A stretch of DNA of 64,000 nucleotides. Source: Acidiluteibacter sp963716125 (GTDB taxonomy: Bacteria; Bacteroidota; Bacteroidia; Flavobacteriales_E; Vicingaceae). The notes below the pieces were generated by a model. That model saw nothing but the letters and a program-made list of their open reading frames with translations. It ran no database searches and had not been told where the DNA came from. Every line of letters begins with the position of its first letter. Position 1 is the first letter of the stretch. This document shows positions 33,989 to 44,141 of this stretch, piece after piece. The position numbers and the translations under genes are program-made. Location of the stretch: assembly GCA_963716125.1 (NCBI GenBank), contig OY970294.1, positions 3,410,001-3,474,000 of the forward strand, written 5' to 3'.

Positions 33989-34621
33989 CTAGCGTTTAAT
34001 GGTGTAGGTATAAGAAAACATGGCTTTATACAGGGTGTATTTACCCACTTTCACTTTTGCAGCTTCCAAAGGCGTTTTGAATCCCATTTTCTGTAAATCG
34101 GTTCGGGCAATTTCTCTTTTGCCTTTGGCATACAACTGATCCAAAATAGCTTCATCTGAATTTGCATTGCCAGTTGTTTTTGGAGCCTTATACTCAACGG
34201 CAAAAACCTCATAAGCATCTAAATCGGATGATTCTTCGATAGCTCCCTCGGTTTCTTCATCGGTATTCAAGCCGAATACTTCCTGATTTTTATTGAACAG
34301 TGCTTTGGCTTCTTTTTTAGAGATAATCTTCCATGTGAATCCATCACTAAAACTGTATAGGCTGCCCGGTTGCAAATCGTCTTGTTCCTCGTTGTTTTCC
34401 AACTGGTCTTCAAACTCTTCGTACAGGTCTTCTTCCAATTCTATGGAAAGGTGGTCTAGCTTTTTAGCCAAACGATCATGGTCATCGTCTAGGGCATGTT
34501 CCAAATCTTCTTGCAACTCTTCAAATCCTTTGATGCGTTTTTGCAATTGCTTAGGGAGCTGCTCTGTTTTTAGTTTGTTTTCGGCAAGGAAAACCTGATG
34601 CGGATATTTTTTCATGTTCAA
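33989..34621 (-). CDS. Acidic protein of unknown function
   Basis: The 210-residue protein has a coiled-coil, Glu/Asp-rich first half (about residues 20-80), a short beta-rich section (about 82-100, GSLYSFSDGFTWKIISKKEA) and a C-terminal basic helical part (about 165-210). It lies 3-5 bases from both neighbours, between the coiled-coil and DnaA-C-like genes. No family is recognised. A DNA-metabolism or packaging accessory role is suggested by position only. Confidence 0.65.
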   Translation of the reverse strand: MNMKKYPHQVFLAENKLKTEQLPKQLQKRIKGFEELQEDLEHALDDDHDRLAKKLDHLSIELEEDLYEEFEDQLENNEEQDDLQPGSLYSFSDGFTWKIISKKEAKALFNKNQEVFGLNTDEETEGAIEESSDLDAYEVFAVEYKAPKTTGNANSDEAILDQLYAKGKREIARTDLQKMGFKTPLEAAKVKVGKYTLYKAMFSYTYTIKR

Positions 34622-34626
34622 TATTT

Positions 34627-35238
34627 TTATGCGGTTTGTTCTGCTTTTTCTTTGAGTTCACTGAATTTTTCATGCAATTCATCTTCAATAGGCTTGATTT
34701 TGTTCATGCCCCAAATGCGTTTGAGGTCGCACAAGAATTTCTGCACGGCTTTTTCGGTTTGCTCTACCTTATTTGGATCCTCTTTGATTGCCTTGGGCAT
34801 CATGTTGGCAATCTTTTTCATGTTGTCCTTTAGCTTGGTCGTGAGCTTTCTTTTAACCGGCTTTTTGATTTCTCCCGAAGCCATTTTTTGCTTTCGCTCA
34901 TCACGCAGTTTTCTTCGACATTCAGCTAGATAGTCCATGGTTTTTTCCGACTTCTCTACAATCTTTTTGGATTGAGCTTTTTTAAGCTGCTTTTTTTGTT
35001 GCTGCTCTGCCTTGTCGCTTAGTTCGTCTTTTAGCGTGGAAATATCTTCTTTGAGCAATTCAATAGCCGTTTCGCCAATTTGTTCCGCCATGTCCTTCAT
35101 GGTTTTATCGTCCGGAAATTCCTTTAAGCCTTCCAGTGTTTCATCGTAAATGCTCAAAGCCTCCAGGGAGCGTTCGCTCAATACCTTTTTGGCTACACCT
35201 TCTTTTTCGAGCAATTTGTATGGATCATTTTTTATCAT
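34627..35238 (-). CDS. Lys/Glu-rich coiled-coil protein
   Basis: The 203-residue protein is almost entirely helical and strongly charged, with a basic middle (about residues 75-135, KKQLKKAQSKKIVEKSEK and KKPVKRKLTTKLKDNMKK) flanked by acidic helices. It lies between the SNF2 helicase gene and an acidic unknown gene. It could be a scaffold or a DNA-binding accessory of the polyvalent helicase. No family is recognised. Confidence 0.65.
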   Translation of the reverse strand: MIKNDPYKLLEKEGVAKKVLSERSLEALSIYDETLEGLKEFPDDKTMKDMAEQIGETAIELLKEDISTLKDELSDKAEQQQKKQLKKAQSKKIVEKSEKTMDYLAECRRKLRDERKQKMASGEIKKPVKRKLTTKLKDNMKKIANMMPKAIKEDPNKVEQTEKAVQKFLCDLKRIWGMNKIKPIEDELHEKFSELKEKAEQTA

Positions 35239-35264
35239 CGCTTGTATTATTAGTTATTAATGAA

Positions 35265-38200
35265 TTATGCAGCCTTTTTTAGGGCTTTGATGCGTTGCAG
35301 GCGTTCTTGCATTTGCTTGAAAGCACCACGTAGTTTTCTGATTTTATCGAGCTTATCTGCTGAACTTTCCAGTACTTCACCTTTCTTAGCTCGCTTGTTA
35401 TCGGTTGCTTTTGCCGATTCACCGCCATATACCATAAGTTCAGTAAGTACCTTATCGTTGAGAGAGGCAAATTCTTCTACACGCTCGGCAACCGACTTGG
35501 GTTTGTAGCCTTTTTGCTCACGTTCTTTGATGATTTCCTCTGCCTTTTGGCTTACCGCCTCGGTTCCGGTTCGCTCTTCTAAAATGCGTTGCTTTTCTTC
35601 TATTTCTGTATTGATTCTGCCGTTTACCTGCTCAAAATCAAAGTTGATGTCGTAGCCTTTGGGTTCCAGTACTTGTTCCAATCCACGCTTTAAAGTGGCA
35701 TTGGCTTTTCGCACCGTATCGTAAATGTTTTGATCTCGATAGGTGGTTTGGGTAGTTTCATCCTCCAAATAATCCTTGTAGATTTTTAGTACCGTTTCAA
35801 TGCTTCGGGCTTGCGCTTTTATCGAATTACCGTCTTTATCGGTAGTCTTTTGAGGCTTGTAGCGTTCCACTGCTTGATTGACGTGTTCAATATTGCTATT
35901 GAAATTATCACGAGCCGACTTTATATCGGTGAGTACATTTTGCTGATTTTTCAGACTATTGATTTCATCCTGAATTTGCTCACGCTCTTCCATAAGTAGC
36001 AACTCAGCCAAAGCCTTTGGATCGGTTACTAATCCCATTTTCAATTCAGAAGGATTGAACTCTTCCAAATTCAGAGCATTGGTTTTTCCGGCTCTATACC
36101 ATATCTCATTGATACGGCTTGTCTTTTCTTCCAACTTCTGAAAGATGAACGTATCCACACTGTCTTCCATGAGTGGGTTAACAATTCGCACATTGGCATA
36201 GCGGTTTCCAAATCGCCAAATACGACCTTCGAGCTGCTTTACATCCGTAGGGTTCCAATCGAGCCAACAGTTGTAAAGTGTAGTGGCTTTATTCTGTAAA
36301 TTGATACCTTCCTTAATGGTCGCACTTCCAATCAGCACTTTGATGGTTCCTGCCAAAAACTTCTCTTTGATACCTTCCTTTTTTGCAGCACTCAATCCAC
36401 TTTTGATGATACCAATTTCACTATCCTTAAAGCCAATTTTCTTAATCAGGTATTCACGGATAAGCGGAAAGAAACTTACTCCGGCATTCATGTAAATCAC
36501 TTGTCCACTTACATCTTCACCACGCATTTCATGGAATCGCTTCACGCTTTTGATGCACTCCATGATGTATTTCAGCTTGGGAGAAGAATCCACGTATTGC
36601 TCATAACTTGGATTTTTGTCCGGATTACAAGCATAGAGGTATGGACTTAACGCCAATTGCCTTGCGAAAGAAAGTCCACGCAATATTCTAGCTCCTTCTT
36701 CTTCATCAGCCGACATGTTACTTTCATCAATGGCATCGCCCTTGGAACTGTCTTCACTTTCTTCTTCCATACCCATTGGGTTTACACAGAAATTGGTAAG
36801 ACTTGTTCTACCGGTAACATACAACTCCACATCCTGCATAAAGCCTCTTTGCGTTGGGGTAAGTGGTAAGTTGGTGCTGATTTGCTCTTCGGGTGGAAGT
36901 GCAATTACTTGATCCCCTTCACGCTTGTTTGCCATGGGCAACACAATCTTATTCGGACGTTGGATATTGGCATCTTCACCCGTTTTATAGGTGATGAATT
37001 TGAAAATGAGCGATTGTAAAGCAATAAGGTTGGCAAAACCCATGATGATTTCCTTTCGCTCAGGTTTTAACTTGGCATTGATCACCAATTCCAAACTGGT
37101 TTTGATATAAGTATCAAAAAACTCTTTGATATTTTTTACTCCCGATTTTTCCAATTGCTGATAACCAATAAGAGCAAGCATGGAATAAATCTCTAGCGGT
37201 GAATTGGTAAATGGCGTAGCGGTTAAAAGCAGTACGTTTCTCATTTTGTTGTTTCTAAGAATGTACTGGCTAATCATAAAACCACGCAAAGCAGTCATGG
37301 ATGGCTGTCCGGATTTGATTTCATAAGGAGCTCGTTCACGTTTGCCACTTCCTTGCTGTTCGCCCTTTACCTGAGTAAAAGACTTTTTCATGGCATGAGC
37401 TTCATCAACTACCATGTAATCAAAACCAAGCTCTTCGATGTTTGCCGTTCCACCTTTTACACCACGCCCCATCATCTCTTCAATCTTCTCAAAGAGCTTT
37501 ACTTTTTCACGTTCTTCTTCGGTTCCCTGATTGAGTATATCAAAAAGCTCGTTTCCAATGGTGTCCCACGTTTCATCATTAAAGGCTAGTCGGTTAAAAC
37601 CTTCATAAGTGAGTACCGAAATGGAATATTCAGGAACAGGTTGCACCGTTCCGTTTTCATCCATTAAGGGTTCTAAATAATCTCGTCCAAGGTTGTAGAG
37701 ATCCATCACCTGATATTGAGGCAATACTCCGGTAAGGGTGACTTGTCCTTTTTCTACCACACCTCGTAATTCTGAAAGCCAGTTTTTATAGGTTTGGTTG
37801 GGAACCACAATAAATGGACGTTTACATTGTCCGCTTTCCAAAGCTTGTGCAAGCGATAAAATAGCGGTCATGGTTTTACCCACACCCACATCATAGGCAA
37901 TACAGCCGGAGCCATGCACACTGATAAATCCAATACCTTCTCGTTGAGCCGGTCGGATAAATAGCGGTTTATTTTTGAAAGTAGCAGAACAGGTAAAGGC
38001 TACCGGAATTTTGAAATAATTGATTTCTACATAACCGTTGTAACGCTCGTTCCAAAGCTGTTCAATTTTTAATTGGTCTTCACGAGTAAGTCCCTTTGCC
38101 AAAAACTCCACAAAGAAAGTATCGCCTTCCTGTTTGGCATTTTGACGAATACGCAGCTTTTCTTCTTTATCGTAATGCCTTGGCGGTGTTCTTCCATCTA

Positions 38201-39530
38201 TGTAGTAAGAAATAATATCCCAGGCGGTGGATTTCTTAAATTCATCTTTGGGTTGATTGCGGAGCCATTGTTTAAACGCATCGGATAAATCCGTTGTGCC
38301 TTCTTGCCATTTCCCTGTGGTGGAATTGTACTCTGTAAAAGCGGTTCCATCTGTTAAGGCTCCTACACGAATTTCCTTCCCAAAAGAAGAAGTAGGCTTG
38401 ATAAACAAGCGGTTTTCTTTTCTTGGGTCGGTTAAAGTCAATTTAGGTGGTTTAACCGCTTCCAGTCCTTTCCATTGGCGGTTGTATTGTTCTTCACCAA
38501 AAGTTTGAATAATGGTTTCCTTTTCACGCAGTAATACTGATTGACGTTTGTATATGTTTTCAGCATAGTAGAGTACGCTTGGCATGTAGTCGCCATTGTA
38601 GTAGCAAACCACTCCAGCTTTGAGCCATTTGTCCAGTTGTTTGCCCACCTCGTTTAAAGGAACCACATATTTCGACCAACCGTTTTTCTTAGCCAAAATC
38701 ACCGTTTCGTCATTGTAGCCATTGGTTTTGCGTTTATACCAAACCCACGCTTTGATTTCATCATCGGTAAGTCCTTTGTTGTATTGCTGCATGATGTCCT
38801 CAAAAGAGAAATTATCCTTTGCAACCACCATGGGAGCATCCGGGTTGATGGCTTTTTGCAGTTCCTTTTCCGCTCGTTCTTTTTTGGTTTTTTGAACGAC
38901 TTGCTCAATATTTTCTTTGTACACTTTATCCTTTACCAAATGCTCCACATCGTCTTTGATACTGGATTCAAGAGCTTCCACATGTTTTACTGGAACATCT
39001 ACCGAAGACACATCAATACCTGTAATTACATCATCCATTGAGCCTTTAACCTTTGTAGTTGGCTTTCCAAATCGGTCGGTAGTTTCGTATTGCTCGCCCA
39101 ATATTTTAGTTGGGTTTTGCTCAAACCAAGCATCACCCATCAGTAAGTTGGGTTGCTCTTTTTGGCTTATGGATTCACTTTCTTTTACCGTTTCCAGTTC
39201 TTGAATTTCTGTTTTGAGCCATGGATAATCCTGCAATACTTCTTCGGGAATTTCTTTTCCGGCTTTAATGGCTTCGGTAATGAGATATTCATGCTGTTTA
39301 CCGTCCGCATGATTCAATACCATTGGGCTACCAGTTTTTTCAATCGCCTTGATTTGTTGGTATTCTGTTTTTCGCATTTCCCATGCGTACTCGGCAGAAG
39401 TAATGTCGTTCGGACCAATAAAGCCTCGTTCTTCTAGTAGTGGATCCATGCTTTTTTGTTTTTTAAGTTCTTCTAATCGTTTGTTTGCCTCTCGTGCTAT
39501 TTGGGCAAAGCCTTTATATCCTTGTGCCAT
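35265..39530 (-). CDS. Polyvalent SNF2-family helicase
   Basis: The 1421-residue protein has an unknown N-terminal part (about 1-520) and a SNF2/SWI2 helicase core. Motif I is near 545 (YDVGVGKTMTA), motif II is DEAH near 707 (MVVDEAHAMKK), and motif III is LLTATPFTNSP. The C-terminal helicase motifs are IGSATIKEGINLQ and QLEGRIWRFGNRYANV (near 1090-1105). A coiled-coil tail rich in Lys and Glu follows. This type occurs in phages and conjugative elements as a polyvalent protein that travels with the DNA and counters host defences or restarts replication. All ATPase motifs look intact. Its neighbour encodes the methyltransferase partner. Confidence 0.88.
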   Translation of the reverse strand: MAQGYKGFAQIAREANKRLEELKKQKSMDPLLEERGFIGPNDITSAEYAWEMRKTEYQQIKAIEKTGSPMVLNHADGKQHEYLITEAIKAGKEIPEEVLQDYPWLKTEIQELETVKESESISQKEQPNLLMGDAWFEQNPTKILGEQYETTDRFGKPTTKVKGSMDDVITGIDVSSVDVPVKHVEALESSIKDDVEHLVKDKVYKENIEQVVQKTKKERAEKELQKAINPDAPMVVAKDNFSFEDIMQQYNKGLTDDEIKAWVWYKRKTNGYNDETVILAKKNGWSKYVVPLNEVGKQLDKWLKAGVVCYYNGDYMPSVLYYAENIYKRQSVLLREKETIIQTFGEEQYNRQWKGLEAVKPPKLTLTDPRKENRLFIKPTSSFGKEIRVGALTDGTAFTEYNSTTGKWQEGTTDLSDAFKQWLRNQPKDEFKKSTAWDIISYYIDGRTPPRHYDKEEKLRIRQNAKQEGDTFFVEFLAKGLTREDQLKIEQLWNERYNGYVEINYFKIPVAFTCSATFKNKPLFIRPAQREGIGFISVHGSGCIAYDVGVGKTMTAILSLAQALESGQCKRPFIVVPNQTYKNWLSELRGVVEKGQVTLTGVLPQYQVMDLYNLGRDYLEPLMDENGTVQPVPEYSISVLTYEGFNRLAFNDETWDTIGNELFDILNQGTEEEREKVKLFEKIEEMMGRGVKGGTANIEELGFDYMVVDEAHAMKKSFTQVKGEQQGSGKRERAPYEIKSGQPSMTALRGFMISQYILRNNKMRNVLLLTATPFTNSPLEIYSMLALIGYQQLEKSGVKNIKEFFDTYIKTSLELVINAKLKPERKEIIMGFANLIALQSLIFKFITYKTGEDANIQRPNKIVLPMANKREGDQVIALPPEEQISTNLPLTPTQRGFMQDVELYVTGRTSLTNFCVNPMGMEEESEDSSKGDAIDESNMSADEEEGARILRGLSFARQLALSPYLYACNPDKNPSYEQYVDSSPKLKYIMECIKSVKRFHEMRGEDVSGQVIYMNAGVSFFPLIREYLIKKIGFKDSEIGIIKSGLSAAKKEGIKEKFLAGTIKVLIGSATIKEGINLQNKATTLYNCWLDWNPTDVKQLEGRIWRFGNRYANVRIVNPLMEDSVDTFIFQKLEEKTSRINEIWYRAGKTNALNLEEFNPSELKMGLVTDPKALAELLLMEEREQIQDEINSLKNQQNVLTDIKSARDNFNSNIEHVNQAVERYKPQKTTDKDGNSIKAQARSIETVLKIYKDYLEDETTQTTYRDQNIYDTVRKANATLKRGLEQVLEPKGYDINFDFEQVNGRINTEIEEKQRILEERTGTEAVSQKAEEIIKEREQKGYKPKSVAERVEEFASLNDKVLTELMVYGGESAKATDNKRAKKGEVLESSADKLDKIRKLRGAFKQMQERLQRIKALKKAA

Positions 39531-39533
39531 GCC

Positions 39534-39755
39534 TTATGCGTTTTGATGAGCTAATTCCTGTTCAATAAGTGCGATGGCGGAGCCAATAGGCATACCTTCT
39601 TTGGCTACATAGCGAATAATCATTTCCTCAATTAGTGCATAGCCCTTTGGAGTGCTTTGCATTTCACAAACGTATTGCCATTTGTTGGAATCGCATTCCT
39701 GTAATTCCAATTGGATTAATTTTTTCAGTTCTTGTATAGATGAATTTTTTGCCAT
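39534..39755 (-). CDS. Small helical protein between the two giant genes
   Basis: The 73-residue protein is predicted mostly helical, with no TM or signal. It contains two conserved-looking parts, LKKLIQLELQECDSNKWQYV and GYALIEEMIIRYVAKEGM. It lies 3-4 bases from both giant genes and so is co-transcribed with them. Function unknown; an adaptor between methyltransferase and helicase is conceivable. Confidence 0.65.
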   Translation of the reverse strand: MAKNSSIQELKKLIQLELQECDSNKWQYVCEMQSTPKGYALIEEMIIRYVAKEGMPIGSAIALIEQELAHQNA

Positions 39756-39759
39756 GTAT

Positions 39760-42700
39760 TTAGTTTTTTCTTTTGAATACTATGATGTCTGTACCTATGT
39801 CGGTGGTTTTAAACATTCGGGCAGGAAGCCTGTAAGCATCTACCAAATCAGCTTTTGCTGTCACCTTTTCTTTGAGCTTGTTGTATTTGGAATTGTTGCT
39901 TAGAAAGGCACTTGGAATAATGAACACTAGCACACCTCCGGGTAGCAATAAATCTAGTCCACGAGTAGTGAAGTACTGGTCGTATTCCGTTGCTCCAGTC
40001 CATTTCTTTTCACCCATACCTGCCCATTTCCCTGAAAACTCACCGTAGGGAGGATTGCCAATAACCAGTTCATATTTTGCACCACCAAAATCATCTTTCA
40101 AGTGCGTGTTTCCTGCAAAAAAGATGGTTTCAAAAGGCTGTTGATAGATACTGGCATTCGGGTAAATAATTTCTGCAATGCGAACCGAATAGGGATTGAT
40201 TTCATAACCCACCAATTCAGCATCTTTGGGAGCATATTTGAAAAAGTTTCCTGTTCCACAAGAAGGCTCCAATACTGCACCGCCTGAATAACCGAACTTG
40301 TATGCCAAGCCCCACATTTTCTGCACTATGACCTCCGGAGTGAAGTATTCATACAACACACCTTTGCCCGAAGCTCCTTGCTTGATTAAGCCACCGCTTC
40401 CGGTATATTGTGCAATGAATTGTTTGTCCTCTTCTGAATAGGATTCATCTTCGGCATCTTTCTCCACGATAAACTCTTCAATTTGAAGGTTCAAATCATG
40501 CTGATTACTCGGCTTTTTATCGGGTTTAGATTCCGATTTAACCACAGGTGTTTTCTCATTAAGCAGGTAGCGAACCAAATATTCCAACACACCCGAAGTA
40601 GCACCGGGAACTTTCCAAATCTCATTGTCTAAAATCAAGTCATCGAGGTAATTGCGAATGATAGCTTTATGTTTTTTCTCACCTGATTTACTTTGCGTAA
40701 CCAAGGAAGATGATTCCAATTTGATAGGAGCTCTTTCCTTGAAACGCTTACGAATATCTTTAACCAGTTCCAATTGAGATTGAATGGAAGTGGCTTCAAT
40801 ACGATCTAAAAGAATCGTTCTTAATTTTGATTGATTGTAAGGATTGCCAAATACCAACACTTTGTTTTGAGGATATTCGTCATCGGTCATTTTCCATGCA
40901 GCAGGCAGGATAAAATCAATGGAACCTTCTTTGGCTGCCGGACTTTTATCAGGAATTTCACTTATGGTAATCCCTTGCGTTTTAGCAAAGGCAATTAGTT
41001 CGTCAAGAGCTTTTCTAAATTTCTTTAGCTTTTGCTCTTCATTGTTGTAAATGCTATCTCTGCTTTGAATATGAGCTGCAATTGTTTTTACATGTTCATC
41101 AAAAGCAGCTTTTAAAGCTTTCTCTTTGGTTGAGAAAATATCGTTGTCTGAAACAGGTGTGCTTGGAGAAGAAGAGCCTGAAAAATCACCAAACTGTTTA
41201 CCCGAAGAATTGCCGTAACTAAATCCTTTTTCAGGAATGGTTCTTAATCGAATGGAGCCTCTGTATCCGGTTTGTTTGGTAAATGGAATTTCAATGTCTT
41301 CCTCGGTATCTTTTAACTGCTCTGATTCTTGTTCTTGTGGTTCATCAATCCCTTTGGTAATAACCATATTAAGAGCAGTATCAAAATACACATCACCAGT
41401 ATCGGGATAATCACGTTCATAAACGGCATCGACCACAAGAGGCATCATCAGGACAAATGGATGTTGTAATCCTCTAGCTTCTTTAGTTTTTCCCTTTTCA
41501 GCTAGTAAACAACCTTTGGTTGCTTCCAATACACCTAACTCCAATTCGGTGATTCCCAAATGCAATAATGCCTTAATGGAATCAATAAGAATGTCCACGG
41601 CAAAACCCATAAAATAGCTACCTATCTTTAAGCAAACAGGGTAATTATCCGGCTTTAATAATCCGGAGCGTTTCATGCCTTCTAAAAAACTTAATAGACT
41701 TTCGGCATCTATGGGCTGCACATGATTTAATGAAGAAGGAATAACCGAACTATAATCCGGGTATCGGGTTTGTGTTCGGTATTGTTCTACACGATCCTGA
41801 TCTACTTCTGAAAGTCCTGTACCGTCTTTGCTATCAATATTGATGGCTTCCCAACATTTGGGAGAAATACAATACAAACCTTCTGCTGCATGGTTGGTAT
41901 CAGGAATAAAAAGGAGCTTGAATCCATTGGTAGCGACAATGCCATTTTTATCAAAATTCACACCCAACATGGCGGTTCGGTATTCATCTTTTGAAACGAA
42001 AGAAGCGACAATCTTTTGCAAGCCTTTATCCACCGGATCAGCTTTCCAGTCAAGTGGTTTGATTGCTTTTACTTGCTTGTATTCCTGTGGAACGAGTTCC
42101 CAAAGATTGGTAGAAAGAGCCTCTTTAAATTGCTCATCATCTATGATTCGGTAATAATGCCCCCAACCTAATTTTTTCATAGGTGTTCGCATTCCGGTCA
42201 TATGCGACCGAAGTATGGCTTCAGGAAAACTTTCTAAATGATGTCCGTTGCGAATATCCATAAGAAGCACATCCAGTTCTCTGGCAGCTCCTTCATAGTT
42301 CTTTTGTTTGTAGGCTTTATCAAATGCTTGAAATATGCCATCAGGCGTTAATCCACTATGAGCAAGAATGCCTTCATCTTTGGGCTGCTCTTGTGGTATT
42401 TCAGGTTCAGAATTAACTTCTTCTTCATTGTTTTCAGTAGCTTCTAATTCCAGTTTATGACCTTGGTTCAAAAGGTTGCTCAACCATCCGGATAAGAACT
42501 TGTTTTGCTCTTTTTTCTCATTGAGGTTCACCAGTTCCTTGCCGTCCTCAAACACATACACCGGTCGGTAACCAAATTGGTCTTGGTAGTGCATGGCTTC
42601 TCCTGTTTCCAGTTCCAAATCAATGCGAATCTGCATATCAGGATCGGGAACTAAATCGCCATTCTGACTGAAATAGTGAGCCAATGCAATGAGGTAACGC

Positions 42701-43863
42701 CCTTTTTTATCCTGACCTAAAAAGTCATAGGATAAGTCCATCAAAGCTTTGCTATCCAATACCGATTTACCGTTTGGAGTACCTGTCTCCAAATGCTCGT
42801 TTAGATTTGGAATGAGTTTTTGCAGCTTGTTGAAAATGGCACTGTAGGGCTGCATCTTTTTAGGCTTGGATAAATTCTCCAATGCCTTTAAGTTCTTAGC
42901 CTTTTCCTTTAACCAGTTATCGTAATTTCCAGTAAGGGCTTTTTTATCAGCATCAGTAATATTGGGGTAATTTTCATCTAGCCATGAAACAAACGCTTCG
43001 GTAGAAGTAGTTTCGTTTTCCGGTTCTCCAATTGGCTTATTTATTTGCTCTCGGAATCTTCTAAAAAACAAATGATAATCCTTGGGTGGAATTTGAGGTT
43101 TTTCAGGATCCGGATTCAGGATGTTTTGAATGGTATAGTATTCTTCCCAAATCTCATTTTTCCGATCGCTTAAATCAGCATGATTCACACGCAACCAACC
43201 TGAAAACAGCAAAGGCATTTCCTCTTCCTCTAAATTGCCAAAGTCCTCTTGTCGCTTGCGAGCAAACTTTCCAAAAGCATTAAGAATTTCTAGCTTGTCC
43301 TTTTTGCTTAATGATCGGTCGGATTGAACGAGTGGCTTTGCACTAGGTTCCTTTGCTTGAACTTCCGTTTGTTCGGACTTTTCACCAATGATATTGCCTT
43401 CTTTGAAAAGCTGACGAGCTTTGCGGACATAGTTTCTTGGATAGATGTTGATGGAGTGGAGTTTGTCTCCAAAGGTTTCTTTGGCAAACTCACTTACCAA
43501 TTGCTCGGCAATGTTTTTACTTGGTTCAAATACAATGTAGTTTTCCCAAAACAGTTTGCCTTCATCATCTTTTGCTGCAATACTTACATAGCTGAAATTC
43601 TTATGATCAATATTTTCTTCGGATGCAGAAAAAGAGGGCTTTATATTTATAGTAATGGTTGTTTCTCCCGATTCGAGAGCTACTTTAAGGTTGTTTGCAA
43701 AATCTACAATGGAATTGGTTTTAGAAGCATACCACATATTTTGGCGGTAGCTGTATTTAAAACCTACGGCTTTTAATTGAGAGGTTGTCGCTTCATCCGG
43801 CTTTTCATCAAAGCGAAGCTCTACACCGTTTTTATTTGTATTAAATGAAATATCTACCTTCAT
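39760..43863 (-). CDS. Polyvalent N6-adenine methyltransferase with sliding-clamp-like region
   Basis: The 1367-residue protein is the first gene of its operon. Residues 1190-1367 form an N6-adenine methyltransferase: AdoMet motif VLEPSCGTGNFFK near 1196, catalytic NPPYGEF near 1269. It is preceded by the QYTGSGGL and EYFTPEVIVQKM motifs typical of phage polyvalent methylases. The middle (about 610-815) resembles the DNA polymerase beta clamp: GVNFDKNGIVATNGFKLLFI recalls the ATDGHRL strand, YPDYSSVIPS the FPDYRRVLP motif, and HPFVLMMPLV the C-terminal end. Domains between are unknown. Methylation may protect incoming viral DNA, including from the type I and McrBC systems. The clamp reading is inference. 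Confidence 0.82.
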   Translation of the reverse strand: MKVDISFNTNKNGVELRFDEKPDEATTSQLKAVGFKYSYRQNMWYASKTNSIVDFANNLKVALESGETTITINIKPSFSASEENIDHKNFSYVSIAAKDDEGKLFWENYIVFEPSKNIAEQLVSEFAKETFGDKLHSINIYPRNYVRKARQLFKEGNIIGEKSEQTEVQAKEPSAKPLVQSDRSLSKKDKLEILNAFGKFARKRQEDFGNLEEEEMPLLFSGWLRVNHADLSDRKNEIWEEYYTIQNILNPDPEKPQIPPKDYHLFFRRFREQINKPIGEPENETTSTEAFVSWLDENYPNITDADKKALTGNYDNWLKEKAKNLKALENLSKPKKMQPYSAIFNKLQKLIPNLNEHLETGTPNGKSVLDSKALMDLSYDFLGQDKKGRYLIALAHYFSQNGDLVPDPDMQIRIDLELETGEAMHYQDQFGYRPVYVFEDGKELVNLNEKKEQNKFLSGWLSNLLNQGHKLELEATENNEEEVNSEPEIPQEQPKDEGILAHSGLTPDGIFQAFDKAYKQKNYEGAARELDVLLMDIRNGHHLESFPEAILRSHMTGMRTPMKKLGWGHYYRIIDDEQFKEALSTNLWELVPQEYKQVKAIKPLDWKADPVDKGLQKIVASFVSKDEYRTAMLGVNFDKNGIVATNGFKLLFIPDTNHAAEGLYCISPKCWEAINIDSKDGTGLSEVDQDRVEQYRTQTRYPDYSSVIPSSLNHVQPIDAESLLSFLEGMKRSGLLKPDNYPVCLKIGSYFMGFAVDILIDSIKALLHLGITELELGVLEATKGCLLAEKGKTKEARGLQHPFVLMMPLVVDAVYERDYPDTGDVYFDTALNMVITKGIDEPQEQESEQLKDTEEDIEIPFTKQTGYRGSIRLRTIPEKGFSYGNSSGKQFGDFSGSSSPSTPVSDNDIFSTKEKALKAAFDEHVKTIAAHIQSRDSIYNNEEQKLKKFRKALDELIAFAKTQGITISEIPDKSPAAKEGSIDFILPAAWKMTDDEYPQNKVLVFGNPYNQSKLRTILLDRIEATSIQSQLELVKDIRKRFKERAPIKLESSSLVTQSKSGEKKHKAIIRNYLDDLILDNEIWKVPGATSGVLEYLVRYLLNEKTPVVKSESKPDKKPSNQHDLNLQIEEFIVEKDAEDESYSEEDKQFIAQYTGSGGLIKQGASGKGVLYEYFTPEVIVQKMWGLAYKFGYSGGAVLEPSCGTGNFFKYAPKDAELVGYEINPYSVRIAEIIYPNASIYQQPFETIFFAGNTHLKDDFGGAKYELVIGNPPYGEFSGKWAGMGEKKWTGATEYDQYFTTRGLDLLLPGGVLVFIIPSAFLSNNSKYNKLKEKVTAKADLVDAYRLPARMFKTTDIGTDIIVFKRKN

Positions 43864-43937
43864 CCAGTCTTTTTATTATTTATAAAAAGCCTTTCTAAAG
43901 GCAGGGAAAGCAAAGCCTATATAGCAAACAGGCTGCG

Positions 43938-43975
43938 AAAAAAGACCTCCTTATTATTTATAGAAGGTCTTTTGT
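43938..43975 (-). terminator. Terminator of the early/replication operon
   Basis: AAAAGACCTCCTT pairs with AGAAGGTCTTTT (43962-43973) around an AT-rich loop. On the minus strand the hairpin is followed by a T-run. It lies 167 bases after the glycosyltransferase stop and 75 bases before the giant methyltransferase gene, so the two operons are probably transcribed separately. A small GCCTTT/AAAGGC dyad (43889-43902) lies between it and the gene start. Confidence 0.7.
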
Positions 43976-44020
43976 GGGTTTAAAATTAGTGGGAAGAGTT
44001 GAAAAATAATTGGTTCCAAT

Positions 44021-44135
44021 TTGTACCTCGGTACAATTGAAAATTGACCGTAAACATTCATTCTTTATAAAGCCTTTACTAGCAATGAATTAAATTTATT
44101 GCAGGGATAAATTAAAGCTTGTTTCATCGGTACAA
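44021..44135. promoter_or_regulatory. Third AATTTAT-N7-ATAAATT repeat with TTGTACC/GGTACAA boxes
   Basis: A copy of the inverted repeat found upstream of the virion operon lies at 44093-44113, with the same arms, 7-nt spacer and flanking AAAG. A perfect palindrome TTGTACC-TC-GGTACAA lies at 44021-44036, and a second CGGTACAA at 44128-44135. These boxes also accompany the repeats at 12.2 kb. The 278-bp region 43864-44141 thus probably holds the promoter of the methyltransferase-helicase-ATPase operon, under the same viral regulator as the virion genes. Confidence 0.65.
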
Positions 44136-44141
44136 CTTTTT

